Below are positions 21,350 through 32,588 of a stretch of DNA of 64,000 nucleotides, piece by piece. The number at the start of each line of letters is the position of its first letter. Position 1 is the first letter of the stretch. The notes under the pieces are model-generated. The model was given only the letters and a program-made list of their open reading frames with translations. It ran no database searches and was not told the DNA's origin. This stretch comes from Tillandsia leiboldiana (Eukaryota > Streptophyta > Magnoliopsida > Poales > Bromeliaceae). The position numbers were made by a program, and so were the translations under genes. The stretch lies in contig CM055072.1 of the NCBI GenBank assembly GCA_029204045.2, positions 3,953,356 through 4,017,355 of the forward strand, read 5' to 3'.

Positions 21350-22853
21350 TGTAAGATTCGTGAAATTTAAATTCGAAACAAATGAAAGAAAAGAATGGAG
21401 TCAAGATGACTCAGAATTAGAAGAGCACAAATAGCGCAATTGACCTTTTTCTACTGTGTAAATTGCACAGTTTACGAGACAGAAATATTGCCTTTCAAAT
21501 CCGAGCCAAATCTCGAAAATCCGAGATGACCATTGCGATCGTCTCGTCGAAACATGAAAGGTTCATATTCACTTGTCGACGATCGGACGGTCGGATCTTT
21601 CGTAAAACCGCGAAGAAGAAGCGGGTCCCACAACTTAAGTTGTGAATAGTTACCCCTATTTTAAATCCCCTTTTGACCTCTAACGGCCGTTTCGCCGTCT
21701 AGACCCCGAACCTAGCAACATGAGTAGTCGATTCTAACTAATTTCGACGCTCTGAACGCAATGGCGCTGTCGGATTTCGCGTTTGGCAATCCGGGTGCAT
21801 CGAAGTGCGTGCGCCAATCCGCAACCTAATAGAACATTATGGCCCGAGATTTTATTTAAACACCAAATTAGTCGAGCAAAGGCTCTACTTGACAGGTCTC
21901 GACGAGCCGGACGTCGTGACGAAATCCGTTTCGCAATTTGACCAGCCATTGTCTCGAAATGCGTGAAAAGCACCGAAAAAGGGGGTATTTTGGATGAAAC
22001 TTTAAATTTGGTAGACCAAAAAAAATTAAAAGGCATTTAGGATAAGGTCCTGTCAGCCTAAGCTACCCACAGGAGGGACCTAAGGGCTTAGGGTTTATTG
22101 TGTGGGGGTTTTTTTTTGAAAGTTTGCAAAATAATGCAAAAGATCTCGGAAGGCAGTTGGGGCTTCATCGTGGGTGGTTACACGAGGAGGGCTTTTGAAA
22201 TTTCAAACTCCCAAGAGTATTCCTCATAACCCCGGGTACCGTGGAGGTCGTGGACACAACCCTTTGGAGGAAAACTGAGAGAGAGAGAGAGAGAGGAAGG
22301 AGAAGTTTGGAACCAAACCTTTCCAAAGTGGGATCTGGAGTTCCTGAGGTGTTTCCCTGTACCTGAGGATCTTCTGGGTGCTTGCCGAGGTCGCGCGAAG
22401 AAGGAGAAGTGATTCCGGCTTCTTCCTCATCTTCACCAACTCTGGCAAGGTGAGTTCCTTTAAACCAATGGTTCTCTGCACCCCGGATCCTTAGCAGTAG
22501 CCTAATTAGGACCTAGGCATGCCTCGTGCCAAGCCCCGAGCCCCCATGCACGTTGGCTGGCCGGCGGGGGGAAACTATTGCCGGAAACCTAGATATTGCT
22601 CCGCCTCTTTACAGCCCCGCAACCGATGGACCAAAAAGGCTCAAACTTGGTAGGTAGGAACTGTAGGACCCATAGATTAATTCTGCAAAGTTTGAACCAA
22701 GATGGATAAGTATTTAGAGAGAAAATCGAAACCCTACCCAGAACACTTGCTGGGACCAAGATGGATAAGTACTTCGGCCGAACTCTTTACTCCGGCGCCG
22801 GCGAGCCACCCCACCGCCGACCACCTACCCAGAACACTTGCTGGGACCAAGAT
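21350..22853 (+). mobile_element. Truncated 3' LTR of the large-LTR element
   Basis: It matches 16028-17420 at roughly 98% by eye. It then shows a small rearrangement: the segment CCTACCCAGAACACTTGCTG occurs twice (22734 and 22826) where the 5' LTR has it once. It ends abruptly near 22853, and the other about 2.9 kb of the LTR is missing. Confidence 0.85.
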
Positions 22854-23581
22854 ATATCAATTCACAAAAAACAATTGTCATGTTTATACATCATGTTTTT
22901 ACGTAGGCTCTACAGGATATTGTATTTGCGTTTTACTTCTGTTTTCTTCTTGTATAAATTATATCATCGGTGACTGTACTTTCTGATAAACTATAATTTA
23001 TTTTAAATAAAAAACTTTAAGTTATTATTTTATATAGGCCAGTATATTAGTTTTTATTTCAAATTTTTTATAATTTAGAGCACATCATATTCAAAGATGA
23101 TAATTAAACTGTTAATTCATTTTCTAGTTCAATGACCAATGGTGTAATTAGTTCTTTATTATTTCCTCCTAAAATGGTGAGTTATTTACTCGCAATAATG
23201 CAAGTAGGCTAATTACTTGTTTACTCAAGCTGTAGAAAATAATGCAATTGTGGAAGTGTTGTAAAATATAGTGTTGTATTTTTTAAAAAAATTGTAGAGT
23301 GTGTAATATCTCATCGTATTAATTCTGTCTGTAATTGAAAGTTGATTTGTTAATATACATTGTGACAACTCAAATTGAACTGACTGAGACTTCTTTCGTG
23401 GTCGTCCACGCGGTGTCAGTGCTATACTGCACGCAACAACATCGACAACATTAGTCCAAGTCTACAACTCGGCCATCAATGCGTTAAGGAGGAATTGGAG
23501 AAGAACCCAATTAAGCAAAAGTTTTGAGGTACACTTCTTTTCATAGTCAACATTACCAATTTTTTTTTTTTTTTCAAGAAA
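22854..23581. other. Unrecognised AT-rich DNA
   Basis: No gene, LTR or inverted repeat is recognised. A T-run lies at about 23560-23574. Part of 23390-23580 may belong to the LINE remnant that follows. Confidence 0.4.
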
Positions 23582-23970
23582 ATGCATTTGGAACATGAGA
23601 GACCATGGAGGAGGTCACACCCGGAGAGTGTTCAAGTGCAGTTATCATTTTCTCCTCTGAAGCTAAAAAGGTCTGTTGGAAAGGTGAGGGCTATAGCTGT
23701 GGAGTTATTTCGTGGAGCCTTAACAGAGGAACGTGGAGGCCGTTCAGCATGCGCCCGCTCGAGGCAGGAGCCAAATGTGGGAGCGAATCATTGCACCAAA
23801 GGTGGCATTCTTAATGCTGATAGAAAGTAGAAGAAGGTAGTCAAGAGCCCGCCGTGGGCTAATGAGGTCGGTGGCGAGATAAAGAGGATGAGGATCTTTC
23901 AGAGGGTTTCGAAGGCCTCATTTGGTCAATGTTTTAAGGAGTTTGAGGGACGGGAAGTTAATACGGAACT
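23582..23970 (+). pseudogene. Possible LINE ORF1 remnant, cut by gypsy nest
   Basis: Overlapping frames read coherent protein-like text: KVCWKGEGYSCG, MRPLEAGAKCGSE, then, after stops, SPPWANEVGGEIKRM and FKEFEGREVNTEL. The text breaks at 23970, where an LTR starts. Past the 23-kb nest, a LINE endonuclease frame begins at 47067. I infer that the two are halves of one LINE in the same orientation. The ORF1 identity is tentative, because no diagnostic motif is seen. Confidence 0.4.
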
Positions 23971-26900
23971 TGTCACGCCCCGGGGTCGAAACTGCGACCC
24001 GGGCTCACAAACAGATCCGCCGCCCATACGGTGAACCCCGTATAGACGAAGCGTCTACCTGCAAAAGAAAGATGCTATACTAAACAGATATCAGAGCTGG
24101 AAGTAAACTGCTAGAAATAAAATATATACAACTCAAAAGCCTCACCCAAAAGTACAAAGTCTCTCAGAATAAAAATAGAAAAGTACAACTCTATACCTCA
24201 CTACAAGGTCTCTCAACAAGAACTCTCAAAATATAAAAAGTGGGTACATCTACTCTCTGGACGACGACGACTGGTAGGGATCTAGCTCGCGACTCCCTTA
24301 CCTCGATCTGAAGAAGCAGCAGCTGGAACAACAGGAACAGGAGTAGAAGTCCCTGGGGAAAAAGACACCACGACAGGTGTGAGAACTACATCCCACAGTA
24401 GTTCTCAGTGGGTGCCGTCAACAAGCCCAACGGTCTGCCCACTAAGTCTACTAGAGGCATGAAATAACAAATAAAATACTGAAGTAAAAAGCTGGAAATG
24501 AATAACCCTACAGCTACTATGCCCCTATCTAGATGCTCAAAAAGTGAAACAGATGAAAAACATGATGCATCTACTAACTCTCAAGTATAGTAACCCAATC
24601 TATAATGACTGCCACATAGGGTCCAGTCAAACCTGCGCCCACTTACTGCCGCACATCCTCAACAGGACGGGTCTACCGTAGGGTGTCCGTGACTGCCACA
24701 ACTGGGCCAGCCAGAGGGATGGCGTCGACAAGTCGCGATAGCAAGTAAAAGGACCAACTCCGGAGTGACACTCGAGGGGCGCGACCCCACCGAGTAAAGT
24801 ATCCGCGCATCTCTGTCGAGCTCAATATGGCTCATGCAGGCTATAGTCCAAAACCACGATCAACAAGATCGACTGTAACTGACATCACATCTCTAACTCA
24901 ATGGCTAGAAATACTCACAGCCGGGACTACCGTCTACCCGACGGCTCCCACAACAGAACACCAAACTCAGAAAGAACCGACACCATAAGGGTTCGAAAAT
25001 CCCGATAGGTCGGTGTCTAGAATCCTATCAAACAAGAACAGACTCCAGGCTCCGCCTATCGAAGTTCTCGACCCCCTTACAGTTCGGGAACACAACAACC
25101 TCTGTACAACAAGCGGAGGACACCAATCAGGGCCCGAAAGTCCCGGAAGACCAACACCTACAACCCTATCAAACAAGAATAAGTTCTAGGCTCGGCCCCC
25201 GTGGCTTTCGTCCCGAAAAAGGAACGACCCCTAGAACCCAAATCACCCAAACTTTCTCGGGTGAGGAAGTTGTAACAAAAAGATGACAGTTATTACTGAA
25301 AATTATTTTAATCTGAGAAACCCAAATTTAATATATTTTAGTACTTTTAAGAAAATTGGTTTAAATAAATTTTAATTTCCAAACCCCGAAGGGCTATTGC
25401 CATCACCCAAATCAAACAAGAACAGGCTCCGGCGACCCCTCGAGATTTGGAAGAAACATTAGTTTACAGAAATCATGTGTGTCTAAAAACAGTCTGGGTC
25501 CTAGGTCCTGCTGACACTGGTAAACAACTGCCACTAACCCAGTGGCGACAAATAAAACATCTCGGGACCGCCGTTTACCCAAACGGCTCCCGCCACAGAT
25601 GAACGATCAACTACATCTACCAGACTCCACTCTGCTCCCAAGTACGAGTGTAAAATGCATCCCACACTAAAAGAAATCCGACCACTCAGCCCACTACCCG
25701 GGCGAGTAAAACACTATGTCCAGAAAGAAATGAAGTGTGGATGTCTAAAGCAAATAAACCTAGCCCAAGTTGGAGTTTTCTACAGTATGGCCGAACATGC
25801 TGCATATGACGGGGGTGCTAGGTCAAGTTCCAAGATAACAATAATTTACAGATAGTAGGAAACAAGAGATCGCATGATCATCAAATAACACTAGAATTAT
25901 CAGCTATCACATTCTAGCATACTACATAAGAGTATCATTATCATGCATGGTCCTACTATAGCAGATTTAATGAATATTCCATCAATCTTGGAGACAGGGC
26001 CACCCACCTGAAAGCGCACAACTATCCAATGTCCAAAAAGCTAAAACTGTACCGGGACAATCCACAGATTTCCACAACTCCGTCGGGCCCAAAACCTCCC
26101 AAAATACCTCCTGGATACAAAAATATAGCCCAAAAATACAATTACAACAAAATCCAAAGTGTGCTGTCCAAGCTGAGATTTCAGTCCCAAAGATGCAATA
26201 TTTTCACCTGTAAATTGAACTCCAAAAATTCCGATAAAAATACTACGGCGATCCTCGCGTTGAGACCTTCGAAACGGGTACCTGCACGTCCAATTCCGAG
26301 CTGAAGGCCGAGTTACAAATTCCACAGTACAAGCGCGCAAAACTCACAACCACACAACTGTAATAATCAGCACAGTAAAAGGGGAAACAGTATACCTTCG
26401 GCCAAGCCTCAGAAAAATCCCAGAAAAATACAATGATAATACTCGCGACGAGTAGATGCAAAAAGTGTACAGGCTCGTCTCGATCCGACGCTCGAGTGCC
26501 GAGATAAAATTCCGGCGAGGGGCTGCTGTCCAAAAACTCCACCAGCAAACAGCGGCTTAGAAATGTCTCAAAAACCATGCCATAAACTCTGAATCCAGCA
26601 AGATGATCAACACGAAAGTCGAAGACGTACCTCTCATGAATCCAACGCCATAGAAATCGACCAAAAATACTATCGGAGTAGCTCTGTGGACGTCTCAGAC
26701 CGAAATGCGGCGATAACGGGCCTCCAATGAAAGATCGTCGCTCCGCGCTATGATGCCGAAATTGTCGACGCCGCGGCTTCGAAAAAAATTCTGGGCCTCT
26801 GCCAGAAGATGCGCAACACGAAGATCTCCAACTTTGATAAAGGGTCCAAGGGCAGGGGAGCTCGGGAAAAGGGGCAAAAAGCCCAAGCAAGGTGCCTATT

Positions 26901-27865
26901 TATAGGCCCAAGCAAGAGAAAAGTCAAAAGGGCTTTCGGGCCCAACATCCGGGCACCCGAAATAATCCGGGCTGCTACAGTAATGGGCCGGCCCGTTACT
27001 GTGCACGCCCGGAATCACCACAGGCCGCCACGTTGTGCGTTCGCGTTCCCCGCGCCCGGCGCACGTGCGCCAGCCAACCGCGCAGCGCCGCGTGTACCGA
27101 CACGCGGGCATGCGCGCCTGCGCCCGGCCAACCACGGGGCGCCACGTGGCGCCCCCACGTCGCCCGGCAGGGCCCACGTGCGCGGCCACGCCGCCCGCGG
27201 CGTCGTGTCGGGCACGCATCCCGAGGCAGCCGTCGCCCATCGCGTGGACCGCGCGCATCGGGACCCGCCAACCAAAAGCCGCCACGTGTCCTCCCCTGGT
27301 CCACCATCCACCCGCGACATTCCCGTGGACCGCGCCTGCTGCGCCCGCCACTCACTAGGTGCCACGTGCCCCTTCCCCATGGTGCACGCTTTCGCGGTGT
27401 ACCGCGTGCCTGCCCGCGCGCCCGCGCGCCTGCCAGCGCGGCTCCGCCGCCTGCCCGCGCCTGCACCGCCGCACTCCGCCCGCCGCCGCCCGCCGGCGCC
27501 GGAACAGTAAACCCACACCTCGAAATCCGTGTTTTCACGTCCGGGCTCCGAAAAATACAAGTGAATAGTCCATTTCGATCGTTTTCGCGCGCTGAATCCA
27601 AATCCGAAGTCCGTTTGGCCCAATTCTACTTCTAAAATTTGTCGAAAATTCTCGGAAAAGTAAACTTGATCCATTTTTCGTGCTGGGTCACTTCCTTGGT
27701 TCCAATAAGCGCGCAAAAACCTCAGTCACCCAATATGGGCCTCCTGTTAAGCAATCTGCTCCCATTTACACCAGGAATCCATTTTCGGGGCCCGACACGC
27801 GCACAACACTCCCAGAAGCCACTAATCCACCAATAAACCCTTAAGTGGAGATTCAGGTCCTCACA
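23971..27865 (-). mobile_element. 3' LTR of gypsy element A
   Basis: It begins TGTCACGCCCCGGGGTCGAA, and its far edge reads GGTCCTCACA, so it runs TGTGAGGACC…GGGCGTGACA on the minus strand. The same sequence recurs at 30582. A minus-strand TATA box (TATAAATA, 26897-26904) lies next to a GC-rich block (26985-27500) that contains many ACGTG motifs. The many long frames in that block on both strands reflect its GC content and are not genes. Confidence 0.88.
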
Positions 27866-28469
27866 TCCTCCCCCACTAAAAAAAAGTTTCGTCCTCGAAA
27901 CTAACACGGCTCAAAAGGGAGTCTCCAAGCCAACGGTAAGCATCCATCAACACAGTCTCCAACTCCCCAGTCACTACACACTCTCACAAAGCGAGACCAA
28001 AGCTGAAAAAAACCTCAGAAATTCCAAAAACTGGGGACAAAGAAGAACCGCCAATTCTACTCGTCCCAACTACACGAATTACGCCACACAACCAACAGGA
28101 AAGGTAAGGGCCCCACCAGCAGGAAAGTCATCAACCCCCAACTCTTTAATTTAGAAAACAACTGAAATTAGCGAAAAGTTCGAAAGTTCCGAAAGACCAG
28201 TGCCCTCGCCCCAATCAAACAAGAACAGGTTCGGGCACCGTCTCCATTTCTGGAGTAGTCTTTCGAATCTTTCGTCCTGTTCACAAATTTCAGCACAAGG
28301 GCGAGAAAAAAAGGGAGAGAAGTGTTGATGCCATTCCTGCTGTGGCAACAAAAACGGAAGCTACGATCTATCCGTGCCCCTAAAAAGACAAACACAACCC
28401 TATCTGAGACCCCTAGAGACATAACCTCAAGTCCTAGGCGTCACCTACGCTCAACAGGTAGCACCTAAC

Positions 28470-28614
28470 CTAGAGTCGCTGAAGCCACTGCTGCAGGAAG
28501 GATGCCTCGGTGATCTGTGGAAAAATGATCTCCTGTTGTCCAACTCGCGGGAAGGTCACTGTTCTCAATCCACAATCAATCATTGCATGATACCGCTCCA
28601 GCTGGTCCATCCCG
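28470..28614 (-). pseudogene. Gypsy protease C-terminal fragment in element A
   Basis: The open stretch GMDQLERYHAMIDCG, then LRTVTF, corresponds to GMDWLARY…IDCAARTVTF in the protease region of element C. The catalytic DTG segment upstream is missing and a TAG ends the frame at 28470. It shows that element A once had pol and lost it by internal deletion. Confidence 0.75.
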
Positions 28615-29041
28615 TGTGCTCAATCTGACTCATGGAGCTGTAACTGAACCGGCACACCTGCCGGCGTACTTCCTCAGGTCTCATCTGTCCCGATCATGCC
28701 CCAAACTTCACCTCTGCTCGTAGGATACTGGGAAGAATCCAATCGCTCATGCAAGTAACAAAATTTCTATCCCTTAATCATGCAGAGATGCAAATGCCGT
28801 AATATCATGCAAAAGGATGTCGTGGTACCAAAAAACTCACTCAACTGACTGAAAATAAAGCCATACCTGCGGCGATAGGATCTGCTGCTGGGGTGCCCTC
28901 CACCAGGGCTGCGTAAACCCGTCCACTGGGTGCTAAAGATCGTCGTCTCGTCTGTCCCGACGTCGTACCCCACTCTGTCTGACGGTGTACCGGAGGGGCT
29001 TCCGCTTCCTGAACAGGAAAGGGGGGTGCTATAGCAAGGGG

Positions 29042-30280
29042 TCATACTGACAGAATAGCTCGGGGACAAGCTGCTCGAAAATGTCCCAACTCTCCACATA
29101 GGAAACACCGTCCCTGTCTCTGGTCACACTGCGACGGTGGATGAGGGCCGCCACAGATGACACACCGCTCACGTCGCTGCTGCCGGAGCTGCTGTCTAGG
29201 CTGATACCGCGGCTGCTGCGGGGGCCCACCAGATCTCTGGCGCCTCAGAAACCCACGACCCTCCGAGTGAGATCGTGGAGGTCTTGGATGTGCCTGCCGA
29301 CTCGTCTGTCCCTCATCAACCGATGCTGGGCGCTTCGCCCCTGGAATCACTACGGGAGCTGGAGCCAACTCATCCATCACTGCCTCTCTGCACTCAACGT
29401 AAAGCGCCTGCTCCATAGACGCATCCAACGTCTGCAATCTACGCGAACGGACGAACTGATAAATCTCCCGGCGCAAACCCCGCTCAAACATGTAAATCCG
29501 ATGCGCCTCGTCCCTGGCCGCGTGCGGTACACAAGCCAACAACTGGTTAAAGTCTGCGATGTACTCATGCACGGGCCGATCTCCCTGACGGAGATTCTTC
29601 TGCTGCTTCTCTAACCTCTGCCTGACGCTCTCCGAAAAAAAGGCTCCAAGAAATAGACTGCGGAACTCCGCCCAAGAGAGAAGCTGCGTCCCAGGCAGAC
29701 CAGCAGGTCGCACACGCCGCCACCAAGCCTCGGCGTTGCGCTCCAAGAAGTGTGTAGCCAAGAGGACTCGAAACCGCTTCTGAATAAACATGCTCTCAAA
29801 ATGTCGCTCCATGGCTGTGATCCAAGACTCTGCCTCCCACGACTCTGCACTCAATCCAGAAAAACAGGGTGGATCGAACTGGCGGAACCTCATCAATAGA
29901 TCCACCACCTCACGCTGCTCTGCAGGGGTCAACTGTCCCGCCGTCCCGGACGGCTGACCACTGGTAACCGGTGCAGTAGGGGCTGCCTGCGCTACTGATA
30001 CAACTGGGGGTGCCACAGCTGGCGAAGGAGGTGCGGGGAAACTCTCAGGGCGTGCTACAGCTGACTCCGCCCTCTGCTCCATCATGCGGATGATCCGGTC
30101 CATGGCCTCCTCCTAGCGCCGTGAAATCTTCTCCTGGCGCCGGAGAGTCTCTGTCAACTGAGCCATCTGAGCCCGAAGCTCCTGTACCTCACTCTGCTGA
30201 CCCTGTGCTGACTCCTCCTGCTCAGGCCCATGGGAGGAGGAAGGCTGAGAACGCGTCCGCATTCTGCATCGGGGAGGCAT
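29042..30280 (-). pseudogene. Gypsy Gag of element A, one premature stop
   Basis: Gag is the capsid and nucleocapsid protein of the element. The frame starts MPPRCRMRTRSQPS and has a predicted helical/coiled segment (EVQELRAQMAQL). It then has a retrotransposon gag domain (AWWRRV, FRSLFLGAFF, LRQGDRPVHEY) and a C-terminal knuckle CFLCGELGHFRAAC after an RQ-rich linker. A single TAG (30113-30115) interrupts it; element C has CAG (Gln) there in the same context (…QEEAM), so one C-to-T change explains the stop. The rest is open to 29042. The length, about 410 codons, is normal. Confidence 0.88.
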
Positions 30281-30560
30281 CGTGCCCACCTGCAATCCAC
30301 AGCAAACATCAGGACAGCACCAAACAACACTCGACCCAATCCAGCGAAAGTCTAAGACATGTCATCCATTCCATAGCATTATGTTGTCTGTAGCCAACAT
30401 AATCGCTTAGGAGAATAAACATGCCGATCACTCATCCCATCCCTTGGGAGAGGTATAAAACTCAATCAGGACTTTCGCTAAAAGTCACGACTCTCACGTA
30501 GTCATCCTAATGTCCAATCATAAGCCTAGGGTTTCTAAGTCCTCAATGACCTAAAACCTA

Positions 30561-30573
30561 GGCTCTGATACCA
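30561..30573 (-). other. Primer-binding site of element A
   Basis: GGCTCTGATACCA is the reverse complement of TGGTATCAGAGCC (tRNA-Met type), 8 bp from the 5' LTR edge. Confidence 0.85.
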
Positions 30574-30581
30574 CTCTAATC

Positions 30582-32588
30582 TGTCACACTCCGGGGTCGA
30601 AACTGCGACCCGGACTCGCTAACAGATCCGCCGCCCATACGGTGAACCCCGTATAGACGAAGCGTCTACCTGCAAAAGAAAGATGCTATACTAAACAGAT
30701 ATCAGAGCTGGAAGTAAACTGCTAGAAATAAAATATATACAACTCAAAAGCCTCACCCAAAAGTACAAAGTCTCTCAGAATAAAAACAGAAAAGTACAAC
30801 TCTATACCTCACTACAAGGTCTCTCAACAAGAACTCTCAAAATATAAAAAGTGGGTACATCTACTCTCTGGACGACGACGACTGGTAGAGATCTAGCTCG
30901 CGACTCCCTTACCTCGATCTGAAGAAGCAGCAGCTAGAACAGCAGGAACAGGAGTAGAAGTTCCTGGGAAAAAAGACACCACGACGGGTGTGAGAACTAC
31001 ATCCCATAGTAGTTCTCAGTGGGTGTCGTCAACAAGCCCAACGGTCTGCCCACTAAGTCTACTAGAGGCATGAAATAACAAATAAAATACTGAAGTAAAA
31101 AGCTGGAAATGAATAACCCTACAGCTACTATGCCCCTATCTAGATGCTCAAAAAGCAGAACAGATGAAAAACATGATGCATCTACTAACTCTCAAGTATA
31201 GTAACCCAATCTATAATGACTACCACATAGGGTCCAGTCAAACCTACGTCTACCTACTGCCGCACATCCTCAACAGGACGGATCTACCGAAGGGTGTCCG
31301 TGACTGCCACAACTGGGCCAGCCAGAGGGACGGCGTCGACAAGTCGCGATAGCAAGTAACAGGCCCAACTCCGGAGTGGCACTCGAGGGGTGCGACCCCA
31401 CCGAGTAAAGTATCCGCGCATCTCTGTCGAGCTCAATATGGCTCATGCAGGCTATAGTCCAAAACCACGTTCAACAAGATCGACTGTAACTGACATCACA
31501 TCTCTAACTCAATGGCTAGAAATACTCACAGCCGGGACTACCGTCAACCCGACGGCTCCCACAATAGAACACCAAACTCAGGAAGAACCGACACCATAAG
31601 AGTTCGAAAATCCCGATAGGTCGGTGCCTAGAACCCTATCAAACAAGAACAGACTCCAGGCTCCGCCTATCGAAGTTCCCGACCCCCTTACAGTTCGGGA
31701 ACACAACAACCTCTGTACAACAAGCGGAGGACACCAACCAGGGCCCGAAAGTTCCGGAAGACCAACACCTACAACTCTATCAAACAAGAACAGGTTCTAG
31801 GCTCGGCCCCCGTGGCTTTCGTCCCGAAAAAGGAACGGCCCCTAGAACCCAGATCACCCAAACTTTCTCGGATGAGGAAGTTGTAACAAAAAGATGACAG
31901 TTATTACTGAAAATTATTTTAATCTGAGAAACCCAAATTTAATATATTTTAGTACTTTTAAGAAAATTGGTTTAAAGAAATTTTAATTTCCAAACCCCGA
32001 AGGGCTATTGCCATCACCCAAATCAAATAAGAACAGGCTCCGGCGACCCATCGAGATTTGGAAGAAAACATTAGTTTACAGAAATCATGTGTGTCTAAAA
32101 ACAGTCTGGGTCCTAGGTCCTGCTGACACTGGTAAACAACTGCCACTAACCCAGTGGCGACAAATAAAACATCTCGGGACCGCCGTTTACCCAAACGGCT
32201 CCCGCCACAGATGAACGATCAACTACATCTACCAGACTCCACTCTGCTCCCAAGCACGAGTGTAAAATGCATCCCACACTAAAAGAAACCCGACCACTCG
32301 GCCCACTACCCGGGCGAGTAAAACACTATGCCCAGGAAGAAATGAAGTGTGGATGTCTAAAGCAAATAAACCTAGCCCAAGTTGGAGTTTTCTACAGTCT
32401 GGCCGAACATGCTGCATATGACGGGGGTGCTAGGTCAAGTTCCAAGATAACAGTAACGGGCCGGCCCGTTACTGTGCACGCCCGGAATCACCACAGGCCG
32501 CCATATGGCGCGTTCGCGCTCCCCGCGCCCGGCGCACGTGCGCCAGCCAACAGCGCAGCGCCGCGTGTCCCGACACGCGGGCGTGCGC
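30582..32588 (-). mobile_element. 5' LTR of gypsy element A, internally deleted and truncated
   Basis: It is nearly identical to 23971-25845. It then jumps from CCAAGATAACA directly to GTAACGGGCCGGCCCG, which is 26982 onward in the 3' LTR. About 1.1 kb, including its TATA box, is therefore missing, with short homology (ACA) at the join. It stops at 32588, where LTR B begins. Confidence 0.88.

Larger units (their letters stand above)
27866..30581 (-). mobile_element. Internal domain of gypsy element A (gag-only, non-autonomous)
   Basis: On the minus strand it opens with the primer site TGGTATCAGAGCC (RC of 30561-30573) and closes with AGTTTCGAGGACGAAACT and the tract TTTTTTTAGTGGGGGAGG next to the LTR (27866-27900). 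It carries gag (29042-30280) and a short protease relic, with no reverse transcriptase, RNase H or integrase in about 1.1 kb of remaining space. It must rely on another element's enzymes, perhaps C-like ones. Confidence 0.85.

Noticed and set aside
26809..27716. Overlapping frames of 200-250 codons on both strands, rich in Arg, Ala and Pro
   Set aside because: They lie in the GC-rich part of LTR A, have no domain, appear in nearly all frames, and are only partly repeated in the other LTR. GC content removes stops by chance.
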